Assembly (NCBI RefSeq): GCF_036195325.1
Contig: NZ_CP108101.1
Span: 3,410,001 to 3,474,000, forward strand
Length of the DNA stretch: 64,000 nt
Reading direction: 5' to 3'
DNA from: Streptomyces sp. NBC_00234
GTDB lineage: Bacteria; Actinomycetota; Actinomycetes; Streptomycetales; Streptomycetaceae
Shown here: positions 25,877 through 33,712 of the stretch, piece by piece
Layout: every line of letters starts with the position of its first letter
Position numbering within the stretch: position 1 is the first letter of the stretch
Made by a program: the position numbers and the translations under genes
Notes under the pieces: generated by a model
Told to the model about the DNA's origin: nothing
The model's input: only the letters and a program-made list of their open reading frames with translations
The model's database searches: none

Positions 25877-25902
25877 AACGACTGGAATCCGGACAGAATT
25901 CC
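25877..25902 (-). promoter_or_regulatory. sigma-R promoter of hrdD
   Basis: On the minus strand GGAAT (25902-25898), exactly 18 bp, then GTT (25879-25877). This is the sigma-R consensus GGAAT-N18-GTT; hrdD is a known sigma-R target in S. coelicolor. The -10 is about 60 bp upstream of the start codon. Confidence 0.85.
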
Positions 25903-25962
25903 CCTGGGCCGCATTCACTTTCGCGATCATGCAGTACCCTGTCGGCCCAAGCGGGAGGACAC

Positions 25963-26496
25963 ATGGTGCAGATACCCACAGAAGTGCAGGTCAGGCCGGG
26001 CGTGGAGGGGGATGTGGTGGCGCTCACCGACATCTACAACCATTACGTCCGTGAGACCGCCCTCACATTCGACACGGACCCCTTCACTCCCGCGCAGCGC
26101 CTCCCCTGGTTGCGCTCCCACCCTGAAGACGGTCCCCACCGCCTCCTGGTTGCCCAGGAGGCCGGGGGCACACCCGGAATCCTGGGATACGCGACCAGCA
26201 GCCCGTACCGGCCCAAGGCCGCGTACAGCACCTCCGTCGAGGTGAGCGTCTACTGCGCACCGGACACGAGGGGCCGCGGACTGGGCACCTTGTTGTACAA
26301 GGCCCTGTTCGAGGCGCTGGCCGACGAGGACGTCCACCGCGCCTACGCGGCCATCGCCCAGCCGAACGAGGCCTCCGTCCGGCTGCACGACGCGTTCGGC
26401 TTCCGCCACATCGGCACGTACGCGGAGGTGGGCCGGAAGTTCGGCCGCTACTGGGACGTCGCCTGGTACGAGAAGCCACTGGGCCGGGAGTCCTGA
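25963..26496 (+). CDS. GNAT acetyltransferase, phosphinothricin/methionine sulfone type
   Basis: 177 aa. Matches the Pat/Bar/MddA-like group: VRPGVEGDVVALTDIYNHYVRETALTFDTDP near the N-terminus, then ATSSPYRPKAAYSTSVEVSVYC and the acetyl-CoA loop APDTRGRGLGTLLYKALFEAL, then GFRHIGTYAEVGRKFGRYWDVAWYE. Such enzymes acetylate phosphinothricin or methionine sulfoximine/sulfone; many genomic copies have unproven substrates. ATG 25963 follows GGGAGGACAC. It is divergent from hrdD. Confidence 0.88.
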   Translation: MVQIPTEVQVRPGVEGDVVALTDIYNHYVRETALTFDTDPFTPAQRLPWLRSHPEDGPHRLLVAQEAGGTPGILGYATSSPYRPKAAYSTSVEVSVYCAPDTRGRGLGTLLYKALFEALADEDVHRAYAAIAQPNEASVRLHDAFGFRHIGTYAEVGRKFGRYWDVAWYEKPLGRES

Positions 26497-26535
26497 GCCC
26501 CGCCGGGCCACTGCGCCCCCGGCCCCGTCAAGCGC

Positions 26536-27318
26536 TCAGCCGAACTGCACCGAGCGCTTGGCCAGCCCCATCCAGAAGCCGTCGATGACGCTCCGCTCCC
26601 GGTCGAGTTCGCCCTCCGCGGCGCCCATCGTCACGAACAGGGGCGCGAAGTGCTCCGTGCGCGGGTGGGCCAGCCGGCCCGCCGGGGACTTGCGCTCGAA
26701 GTCCAGCAGCGCGTCGACGTCCTGCGCCCGGAGCGCCCGGTGGCCCCAGTCGTCGAACTCCGCCGACCACCCGGGCGTGCCGCCGCCCGGATGCCGCAGG
26801 GCGGCCAGGTTGTGGGTGAAGAAGCCGCTCCCGACGATCAGCACCCCCTCGTCCCGCAGCGGGGCGAGCTTGCGCCCGATGTCCATGAGCTTCTGCGGGT
26901 CGAGGGTGGGCATGGAAATCTGGAGTACGGGGATGTCGGCGCCCGGGAACATCTCCACGAGCGGCACGTACGCGCCGTGGTCGAGGCCGCGGTCCGGGAT
27001 GTCCTGGACCGGCGTACCGGCTCCGCGCAGGAGCTTGCGGACGCTCTCCGCGAGCTTCGGGGCGCCCGGGGCCGCGTACCGCACCTGGTAGTAGTGCTCG
27101 GGGAAGCCCCAGAAGTCGTAGACCAGCGGCACGGCCTCGGTGGCGCCGAGGGCGAGCGGAGCCTCCTCCCAGTGGGCGGAGACCATCAGGATCGCGGTGG
27201 GGCGCGGCAGCTCGGCGGACCAGGCGGCCAGCTGGCCGGGCCAGACGGGGTCGTCGGCGAGCGGAGGGGCCCCGTGGGAGAGGTAGAGGGCGGGCATGCG
27301 CTCCGCGGTGACAGTCAT
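26536..27318 (-). CDS. class III extradiol dioxygenase (4,5-DOPA dioxygenase type)
   Basis: 260 aa LigB-type enzyme. Metal-ligand regions are visible at ALYLSHGAPPLADD, DRGLDHGAYVPLVEMFP and LIVGSGFFTHNLAAL. The bacterial relative YgiD opens the ring of L-DOPA at the 4,5 bond; the real substrate here is unknown and could be another catechol. ATG 27318 follows GGGAG. It is divergent from a MarR regulator, with symmetric AT-rich sites between them, so induction by a phenolic ligand is likely. Confidence 0.88.
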   Translation of the reverse strand: MTVTAERMPALYLSHGAPPLADDPVWPGQLAAWSAELPRPTAILMVSAHWEEAPLALGATEAVPLVYDFWGFPEHYYQVRYAAPGAPKLAESVRKLLRGAGTPVQDIPDRGLDHGAYVPLVEMFPGADIPVLQISMPTLDPQKLMDIGRKLAPLRDEGVLIVGSGFFTHNLAALRHPGGGTPGWSAEFDDWGHRALRAQDVDALLDFERKSPAGRLAHPRTEHFAPLFVTMGAAEGELDRERSVIDGFWMGLAKRSVQFG

Positions 27319-27382
27319 GGCACTCCCGTTCCACTGATGATCGAGGCACGTTGGACGAGCGAGGCACACCCTCATCCATTCA

Positions 27383-27440
27383 TTGAAACTTAAAGTTCCA
27401 ATATCCAGAGACCTTAGCCCTATCTAGTTCAACTTTCAAG
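27383..27440. promoter_or_regulatory. two MarR operator-like sites
   Basis: Site 1 (27383-27401) is TTGAAACTTAAAGTTCCAA, a near-perfect palindrome. Site 2 (27427-27440) is AGTTCAACTTTCAA followed by G and shares the TTGAAAGTT half in inverted form. Both lie in the AT-rich gap between the dioxygenase and marR genes. Confidence 0.65.
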
Positions 27441-27462
27441 GAAAGGTCGTAGAGTGGACTCC

Positions 27463-27966
27463 ATGACCACCGCACCCACCGGCGGGCCGCGCTGGCTCAC
27501 CGACGAAGAGCAGAGCGTCTGGCGCGCCTACCTCCACGCCACCACGCTCCTGGAGGATCACCTCGACCGCCAGTTGCAGCGCGATGCCGGAATGCCGCAC
27601 ATCTACTACGGCCTGCTGGTCCAGCTCTCCCAGGCGCCGCGACGGCAGAAGCGGATGACCGAGCTGGCCAAGGACGCCAAGATCACCCGGTCCCGGCTCT
27701 CGCACGCGATCGCCCGGCTGGAGAAGAACGGCTGGGTGCGGCGCGAGGACTGTCCGTCCGACAAGCGCGGCCAGAACGCCGTGCTCACCGACGACGGCTA
27801 CGCGATGCTGCGGCGTTCCGCGCCGGGCCACGTCACCGCCGTGCGCCAGGCGATGTTCGACCGGCTCACACCCGAGCAGGTGCGCGGGCTCGGCGAGATC
27901 ATGCAGGTCATGGCCGCCGGCCTGGAACCGGAGGGCACGGACGCGGACCTGCCCTGGCTCCGCTGA
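27463..27966 (+). CDS. MarR family regulator
   Basis: 167 aa. The winged helix is clear: MTELAKDAKITRSRLSHAIARLEKNGWVRREDCPSDKRGQNAVLTDDGYAML, with the D-x-R wing. Dimerisation helices flank it (EEQSVWRAYLHATTLLEDHL and FDRLTPEQVRGLGEIM). It probably represses itself and the divergent extradiol dioxygenase. ATG 27463 is chosen; GTG 27454 in frame is possible. A terminator follows the stop. Confidence 0.92.
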   Translation: MTTAPTGGPRWLTDEEQSVWRAYLHATTLLEDHLDRQLQRDAGMPHIYYGLLVQLSQAPRRQKRMTELAKDAKITRSRLSHAIARLEKNGWVRREDCPSDKRGQNAVLTDDGYAMLRRSAPGHVTAVRQAMFDRLTPEQVRGLGEIMQVMAAGLEPEGTDADLPWLR

Positions 27967-27997
27967 GCGGGACGCACCCCCGCACCCCGCACACACG

Positions 27998-28032
27998 TCC
28001 GCCCCGGCTCCGTCGAACGGAGCCGGGGCGGA
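27998..28032. terminator. 16-bp-stem bidirectional terminator
   Basis: TCCGCCCCGGCTCCGT / ACGGAGCCGGGGCGGA with loop CGA, between the convergent marR and MFS genes. Confidence 0.9.
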
Positions 28033-28064
28033 TGTCGCGGATCACGACGGGCGCGCCGCCCTTG

Positions 28065-29588
28065 TCAGTGCGCGACGACCGGGATCTTGATGTCGTCCTG
28101 GGCCCCGTCGGCGGACCCGGCGACCGAGCCGTCCGTTCCGGTACCCGGGCGTCCGGTGTTGATCAGCCACACCGCGATCGCCGAGGCGGCGACGAGAATG
28201 CCGACCGCCCACCAGATCGCGCTGGTGAAGCCGGCGACCATGGCCTGGAACTGCAGCAGCTTCGGGTCCGTGCTGCCCGCGGCGTGGTCGGCGAAGTACG
28301 CCGTGGTGGCGCCCGCCGCGATGGTGTTCAGCAGCGCGGTGCCGATGGCGCCGCCGACCTGCTGCGAGGTGTTGACCATCGCCGAGGCCACACCCGCGTC
28401 ACGCGGCTCGATGCCGTGCGTGGCCAGGGACATCGCCGGCATGAACGCCGTACCCATACCCAGGCCGAGGAGCAGCTGGCCGAAGAGGATGATGCCCGCG
28501 TAGCTGGAGTCGGTCTCCAGCTGGGTGAGCAGCAGCATGCCGAGCGCGGCGACCAGGAAGCCGGGGCCCATCAGCAGGCGCGGCGGCACCCGGGTCATGA
28601 GGCGGGCACCGATCTGGGTGGACCCGGTGATCATGCCCACGATCATCGGCATGAACGCGAAGCCGGTCTTGACCGGTGAGTAGCCCTTGACGATCTGAAG
28701 GTAGTACGTCAGGAACAGGAAGAGCCCGAACATCGCGATGACGGCGAGACCCAGCGAGAGGTAGACCCCGCCGCGGTTGCGGTCGGCCAGGACGCGCAGG
28801 GGCAGCAGCGGCGACTTCACCAGCCACTCGGTGACGATGAAGGCGACGAGCAGCACGGCGGACGCCGTGAACATGCCGATGGTCAGCGTGTCCGTCCAGC
28901 CGGACGACTCGGCGCGGGTGAAGCCGTACACCAGCGCGACGAGGCCCAGCGTGGACAGGATGACGCCGGGGATGTCGAGCGGCGAGCGGTTGCGGCTGCC
29001 GGCCGGCTCACGGATGACGAAGTAGGCGCCCGCGGCGGCGACGATGGCGAAGGGGATGTTGACGAAGAACGTCCAGCGCCAGTTCAGGTACTCGGTGAGG
29101 AAGCCGCCCAGGATCAGGCCGACCGCGCCACCGCCACCGGCGATCGCACCGTAGATACCGAACGCCTTGGCGCGTTCCTTGGCATCGGTGAACATCACGG
29201 CGAGGAGCGAGAGCGCGGCCGGTGCGAGCAGTGCGCCGAAGACACCCTGCAGCGCGCGGGAGCCGAACATCATCGCTTCGCCCTGCGCGGCGCCGCCGAG
29301 GGCGGAGGCCGCGGCGAAGCCGAGCAGGCCGATCACGAAGACGCGCTTGCGGCCCCAGAGGTCGGCGAGGCGTCCGCCGAACAGGAGCAGCCCGCCGAAG
29401 GCGAGCGCGTACGCGGTGATGACCCACTGCCTGTTGCCCTCGGAGATACCCAGATCGGTCTGGGCCGACGGCAGCGCGATGTTCACGATCGTCGCGTCGA
29501 GCACGACCATCAGCTGGGCGAGGGCGATGAAGGCCAGTGCTTTCCAGCGACTGGGATCGGGGAGCCGTACGTCGGCTGTTTTTGACAT
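28065..29588 (-). CDS. MFS drug exporter, EmrB/QacA type
   Basis: 507 aa, fourteen hydrophobic segments. VVLDATIVNIALPSAQTDLG, GGRLADLWGRKRVFVIG (motif A) and AIAGGGGAVGLILGGFLTEY (motif C) mark the DHA2 family. Substrate unknown. The TetR gene lies just upstream on the same strand with a 156-bp gap, a usual regulator/exporter pair. ATG 29588 has AGGTGG at good spacing; GTG 29600 in frame would add MATP. Confidence 0.92.
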   Translation of the reverse strand: MSKTADVRLPDPSRWKALAFIALAQLMVVLDATIVNIALPSAQTDLGISEGNRQWVITAYALAFGGLLLFGGRLADLWGRKRVFVIGLLGFAAASALGGAAQGEAMMFGSRALQGVFGALLAPAALSLLAVMFTDAKERAKAFGIYGAIAGGGGAVGLILGGFLTEYLNWRWTFFVNIPFAIVAAAGAYFVIREPAGSRNRSPLDIPGVILSTLGLVALVYGFTRAESSGWTDTLTIGMFTASAVLLVAFIVTEWLVKSPLLPLRVLADRNRGGVYLSLGLAVIAMFGLFLFLTYYLQIVKGYSPVKTGFAFMPMIVGMITGSTQIGARLMTRVPPRLLMGPGFLVAALGMLLLTQLETDSSYAGIILFGQLLLGLGMGTAFMPAMSLATHGIEPRDAGVASAMVNTSQQVGGAIGTALLNTIAAGATTAYFADHAAGSTDPKLLQFQAMVAGFTSAIWWAVGILVAASAIAVWLINTGRPGTGTDGSVAGSADGAQDDIKIPVVAH

Positions 29589-29744
29589 GGGAGTAGCCAC
29601 CTAAGGGCGCGTCGGGGCGCGAGAGTCGTGATGTCGGTGAAAACGGGCGTGCGGTATCGGGGCCGGGCCCTGCGTCGGGGACCGATCCGGGAGTCGGGGT
29701 GTGCGGCGGTTTACACCGGCTGGTTCATGAGGTCGTCGCGGGTG

Positions 29745-30407
29745 TCAGCGCCCGCGCCGCAGGTCCTCCAGGGTCGCCGCCGATCCGGGCAGCACGGAAC
29801 GGGCCGGAGTCTCCAGTCCGTCCAGGAACAGCTGCAGATGACGGTGGGTGAACCGGTCGATGTCCAGGCAGGCGATGCCGGGCAGCGGCCGGGTGAGCTG
29901 GGAGAGGGCGACCAGTACGTCACCGACGGCGATGTCGGTACGCAGGCGCCCCGCGGACATGGCGCGCTCCACGAGTCCTTCGACGGCCTCTTCGAGGCGG
30001 CGGCGCTCGGCGAGCAGTTCGGGGTGGTTCTTGTCGAAGCTGCCGGAGAGCATCGGGCACAGGGCACCGATCCGCTCGTCGGCCGCGGCGTGCACGAAGC
30101 GGCTGAGCGCGGCGAACGGGTCGGATTCCGCCGCGACGGCCTCTTCGGCCCGGTCCGTGGTGCGGGAGGTGACCGAGAGGACGACCTCGTGCGTGAGGGC
30201 GTCCCGGTCGGGGAAGTTCCGGTAGAGCGTGGCGTTGCCGACGCCCGCCCGGCGCGCGACCTCGTCGAGGGGCACGTCCGGCCCGAACTCGACGAACATC
30301 TCGCGGGCGGCCGTGACGATCCGCTCCCGGTTGCGCAGCGCGTCGGCCCGCGGACGGGACGCACGGCGCTGCGCGGCGCAGGTGTCGGTTTCGGCAACGG
30401 TCTTCAC
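29745..30407 (-). CDS. TetR family regulator
   Basis: 220 aa. N-terminal HTH: RNRERIVTAAREMFVEFGPDVPLDEVARRAGVGNATLYRNFPDRDALTHEVV. The C-terminal ligand domain is divergent, ending LEDLRRGR. It is upstream of and co-directional with the EmrB-type exporter. Two copies of an identical inverted repeat lie in its promoter region (next entry), so autoregulation with control of the exporter by read-through is likely. Start GTG 30407; AAGGG lies 9 nt before it. Confidence 0.92.
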   Translation of the reverse strand: MKTVAETDTCAAQRRASRPRADALRNRERIVTAAREMFVEFGPDVPLDEVARRAGVGNATLYRNFPDRDALTHEVVLSVTSRTTDRAEEAVAAESDPFAALSRFVHAAADERIGALCPMLSGSFDKNHPELLAERRRLEEAVEGLVERAMSAGRLRTDIAVGDVLVALSQLTRPLPGIACLDIDRFTHRHLQLFLDGLETPARSVLPGSAATLEDLRRGR

Positions 30408-30452
30408 GACGGCGGCCCTTCCCTTTCGGTGTGTGGCGCCCCCCAGACTAAG

Positions 30453-30509
30453 CGGGGACTGCTTCCCCGGTTAGCGGGGACACAGATGCAAACGGGGAGA
30501 GAGTCCCCG
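30453..30509. promoter_or_regulatory. twin TetR operators
   Basis: CGGGGA-N5-TCCCCG occurs twice (30453-30469 and 30493-30509), 40 bp apart centre to centre, with a lone half-site CGGGGA at 30475-30480. The two sites have the same arms but different spacers, as expected of a protein-binding site. They lie 45-100 bp upstream of the TetR start. Confidence 0.7.
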
Positions 30510-30525
30510 GTATTTCGCCATCCAT

Positions 30526-30541
30526 TGTGACCTGAGTCACA
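30526..30541. promoter_or_regulatory. Crp-like site upstream of the M6 protease
   Basis: TGTGACCTGAGTCACA: a perfect palindrome matching the TGTGA-N6-TCACA pattern of Crp-family regulators. It lies about 125 bp before the protease start and 120 bp upstream of the divergent tetR gene. Confidence 0.55.
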
Positions 30542-30663
30542 TTAGAAAGGGCAGAAACCTCCGATCGGCGCACTCAACGAGCGTGCCCGGACCACCCGGC
30601 ACAGGCTGATCGCCAGAGCGCAGTCAGGGTCGGCCGACTGCCGCGGACCCCGAAGGCGCCTCT

Positions 30664-31941
30664 ATGCAGCAGCCCCGCCACCGGATACGCAGACACCGCC
30701 GCCCGGTCGCACTCGCCGGAGCGACAGCCCTGGTCATCGCGGCCATGGCCACGGCCAGCACCACTCTTCCCGCGCCCAGCCGCGCCTCGGCGGGGCCGTC
30801 CGCCGCGGCCGAGGACTCCCCTCTCGGCCTGTGCCGGATATCCGCGGCCATGGGCGTACAGATGTCGGAGGGCATGCCGACCGCCCCCGGCTACTCACGC
30901 TCCACGGGCCGCGTCAGGGCCCTCAACCTCATGATCGATTTCTCGGACGCCCCGGGCTCGGGTTCGGCGAAGGCCCGGCTCGCGGAATTCTTCCCGCAGA
31001 CCTCCGCATGGTTCCGCACCAGCTCCTACGGGCGGCTCACCTACGTGCCAGAGGCGCCGGTGAAGGACTGGCTGCGGATGCCGCTGCCGTTCTCCGAGTA
31101 CGGGATCGAGCGCGGCTCGCCCTACGAGCCGGGCTACCGCGACCTCGTGAAGGACCTCGTGGCGGCGGCCGACCCCAAGGTCGACTTCTCCGCGTACGAC
31201 CTGGTCAACGTGCTGGTCACCCCGAACGCCGGCCCCTCGGCCCTGGACACCGTGCTGTCGGTGACCTTCTCCGCCAACGAGGACGCCCCGTACGCGGACG
31301 GCGTGCCGCTCGCCAACACCTCGTTCGTCTACAGCCGCCAGGACGACGGATCCGGCTCGTACGCCGAGACCGGCTACCGCGTCCTGCCGCACGAGAACGG
31401 CCACGTCTTCGGCCTGCCCGACCTCTACACCATGGAGGGCGGGGGCTCCGTCGGGCACTGGGACATCATGTCCGAGGACTGGGGGGCCAACAACGACTTC
31501 CTCGGCTGGCACAAGTGGAAGCTCGGCTGGCTCGACAACGACCAGATCGACTGTGCCTCCCGGCCCGGCACGAGCGAACACACCCTCGGCCCGCTGGCCA
31601 CCGCGGGCGGCACCAAACTGGCCTTCATACCCCTGAGCGCCGAGTCCGGCTACGCGATCGAGGTACGGACGGCGGCCGGCAACGACGCGGCGGTCTGCCG
31701 GCCCGGCGTGCTGATCTACAAGGTCAGCTCCGACGTGGACACCGGGCAGGGGCCGGTGTCCGTCGCCGACAGCACCCAGGACAGCGGAGGCTGCACCCGG
31801 CGGGCCAACGTGCACGCCGAGCTCTCCGACGCGCCGTTCCGGCCGGGTGAGACGTTCACCGACCGGACCAACGACATCCGCATATCCGTGCTCTCCAAGG
31901 ACGCCGACGGCAACTACCAGGTGCGGATCACCCGCACCTGA
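30664..31941 (+). CDS. secreted M6 family metalloprotease
   Basis: 425 aa. Basic N-terminus and hydrophobic stretch (RRPVALAGATALVIAAMATAS) form a signal peptide with likely cleavage near residue 45. The M6 (immune inhibitor A-like) domain contains VRALNLMIDFSDAPG, WFRTSSYGRLTYVPE and the zinc motif HENGHVFGLPDLY (HExxH), then SVGHWDIMSEDW, where M6 enzymes place the Met-turn. The C-terminal third is beta-rich and binds no obvious ligand. It probably degrades external protein. ATG 30664; a Crp-like site lies upstream. It converges on the acyl-CoA synthetase with only 12 bp between stops. Confidence 0.9.
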   Translation: MQQPRHRIRRHRRPVALAGATALVIAAMATASTTLPAPSRASAGPSAAAEDSPLGLCRISAAMGVQMSEGMPTAPGYSRSTGRVRALNLMIDFSDAPGSGSAKARLAEFFPQTSAWFRTSSYGRLTYVPEAPVKDWLRMPLPFSEYGIERGSPYEPGYRDLVKDLVAAADPKVDFSAYDLVNVLVTPNAGPSALDTVLSVTFSANEDAPYADGVPLANTSFVYSRQDDGSGSYAETGYRVLPHENGHVFGLPDLYTMEGGGSVGHWDIMSEDWGANNDFLGWHKWKLGWLDNDQIDCASRPGTSEHTLGPLATAGGTKLAFIPLSAESGYAIEVRTAAGNDAAVCRPGVLIYKVSSDVDTGQGPVSVADSTQDSGGCTRRANVHAELSDAPFRPGETFTDRTNDIRISVLSKDADGNYQVRITRT

Positions 31942-31953
31942 GACCGCTGCCGG

Positions 31954-33672
31954 TCAGTCCCCCTTCACCTGGTCACGGACCGTGCCGCGCAGCTCGCGCT
32001 TGAGGATCTTCCCGGTCGCGTTCCGGGGCAGCGGCTCCTCGCTCACGAGTACGTGCGCGGGGACCTTGAACGCGGCGAGGCTCCGGCCGACGTGCGCCCG
32101 CAGGTCCTCGACCGTGACCTCGGCGCCCGGGGTCAGCCGGACCACGGCCGCGACCTCCTCGCCCAGCACCGGATGCGGAACGCCGAGCACGGCCGCGTCC
32201 TCGACCTCGGGGTGGTCGTGCAGCACGGCCTCGACCTCGACGCAGTACACGTTCTCGCCGCCGCGGATCACCATGTCCTTGATCCGGTCGACGACGGCCA
32301 CGCGGCCGTCGCGCACCACCGCGAGATCTCCCGTACGGAGCCAGCCGTCGGTGAACGCCGCGGCGGTGGCCGCCTCGTCCCGCCAGTAGCCGCGGACCAG
32401 CGACTGGCCGCGCAGCCACAGCTCCCCGACCTCGCCCTCGGGCAGCACCTCGCCCGCCGGGCCGGCGATCCGGACCTCGGTGACCGGGGTCGGACGACCG
32501 ACGCTCTCGGGGTGGCGCCGGTAGTCGGCACCGAAGTTCGCCGTCACTCCGCCGCTGGTCTCGGTCAGCCCGTAGCCGTTGCGCGGCTCGATGCGCTCGC
32601 CGTGGCGGGCGGTGAGCCGTGCGACCAGATCGGGCGGGGCGGCGGCGCCGCCGGTGTTCAGCATCAGCATGCTCTCCAGGCCGTCGCCCGCGCGCTCTGC
32701 GGCGGCGAGCAGCTGGAGGGCGGTGGAGGGGACGCCCGCGTAGTGCGTGACCCGGTGGCGGCCGATCAGCCGCAGCGCCTCGTCCGCGTCCCACTTGCGC
32801 ATCAGGACCATCGTGCCGCCCGCGGCCATGGTCGCGTAGAGGCTGGTGAAGGCGGCGACGTGGAAGAACGGGAACGTCATCAGCTGGACCGGGGCGGGAC
32901 CCTGGCCCGGGACGACGCCCCGGCCCAGCGCCGAGACCGCGGCGTGGAAGCGCGGGTTGACGGCTGCGCCGATCTGGGCGAGCTGGGTGGCCACGGCGCC
33001 CTTCGGCCGCCCCGTGGTGCCGGAGGTGTAGATGATCGTGGCGTCGTCCTCGGGGCGGATCTCCACCTCGGGCGGTGCGGCCAGCGGGTCCGGGGCGGGC
33101 AGGTCCTCGTACCGCTCGATCCCGTCACCCGTGGGACCGCCCCCCTCCTCCGCGTGGAAGACGACCGCGCGGACCCCCGCGCGCTCCCGCCAGGCGGCCA
33201 CCCTGGGCAGCCGCTCCCCGTCGACGAGCAGCACCCTCGGTTCGCAGTCGTCGAGGGCGTACGTGAACTCGTCCTCGGTCCACCAGGCGTTGAGCGGGAC
33301 GGCGACGAGGCCCGCCAGCTGCGTCGCCCAGAACGCGATCTGCCATTCCGGGTGGTTGCGCATGGCGACGACGGCCCGGTCGCCCGGCCGCAGGCCGTAG
33401 GGGCCGGTCAGGCGGCAGGCCAGGGACGACGCGGCGGCGAAGAACTCCGCGTACGACCAGACGCGCTCCCCGGCGATCAGGAACGGCCGGTCGCCGAGGG
33501 CCCAGGTGGCCTCCACGAACTCCCGGAGCGTGCGGGGCCCGCCCTCGTACACGAGGGTTCCCTGCTCCCCGCGGACGACGGCGAAGGGTGCGCCGGGGGC
33601 GGTCAGGCCCGCCTCGATACGGGCCGTGGCGTCCGGGTCGGGGGTGGGTACGGGCGATTCGGTGTGCGGCAC
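31954..33672 (-). CDS. acyl-CoA synthetase (AMP-binding)
   Basis: 572 aa. Motifs of the ANL superfamily: TIIYTSGTTGRPKGAV (phosphate loop A3), NGYGLTETSGG (A5), DGWLRTGDLAVV (A7), VDRIKDMVIRGGENVYCVEVE (A8 hinge) and LPRNATGKILKREL (A10 Lys). It activates a fatty or aryl acid to its CoA thioester via an acyl-AMP; substrate undefined. GTG 33672 follows AGGGAGATC. A TetR-type inverted repeat sits immediately upstream in the 40-bp gap after the DUF6545 gene, suggesting independent control. Confidence 0.92.
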   Translation of the reverse strand: MPHTESPVPTPDPDATARIEAGLTAPGAPFAVVRGEQGTLVYEGGPRTLREFVEATWALGDRPFLIAGERVWSYAEFFAAASSLACRLTGPYGLRPGDRAVVAMRNHPEWQIAFWATQLAGLVAVPLNAWWTEDEFTYALDDCEPRVLLVDGERLPRVAAWRERAGVRAVVFHAEEGGGPTGDGIERYEDLPAPDPLAAPPEVEIRPEDDATIIYTSGTTGRPKGAVATQLAQIGAAVNPRFHAAVSALGRGVVPGQGPAPVQLMTFPFFHVAAFTSLYATMAAGGTMVLMRKWDADEALRLIGRHRVTHYAGVPSTALQLLAAAERAGDGLESMLMLNTGGAAAPPDLVARLTARHGERIEPRNGYGLTETSGGVTANFGADYRRHPESVGRPTPVTEVRIAGPAGEVLPEGEVGELWLRGQSLVRGYWRDEAATAAAFTDGWLRTGDLAVVRDGRVAVVDRIKDMVIRGGENVYCVEVEAVLHDHPEVEDAAVLGVPHPVLGEEVAAVVRLTPGAEVTVEDLRAHVGRSLAAFKVPAHVLVSEEPLPRNATGKILKRELRGTVRDQVKGD

Positions 33673-33683
33673 GAGCGATCTCC

Positions 33684-33702
33684 CTAAGCGCTTGCTCAGT
33701 AG
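33684..33702. promoter_or_regulatory. TAAGC-type inverted repeat before the acyl-CoA synthetase
   Basis: CTAAGCGCTTGCTCAGTAG contains TAAGC-GCTT-GCTCA and the palindrome AAGCGCTT. Such elements are common before actinobacterial acyl-CoA genes under TetR-family control. It lies 12 bp before the start codon. Confidence 0.5.
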
Positions 33703-33712
33703 CCCGGCGACG

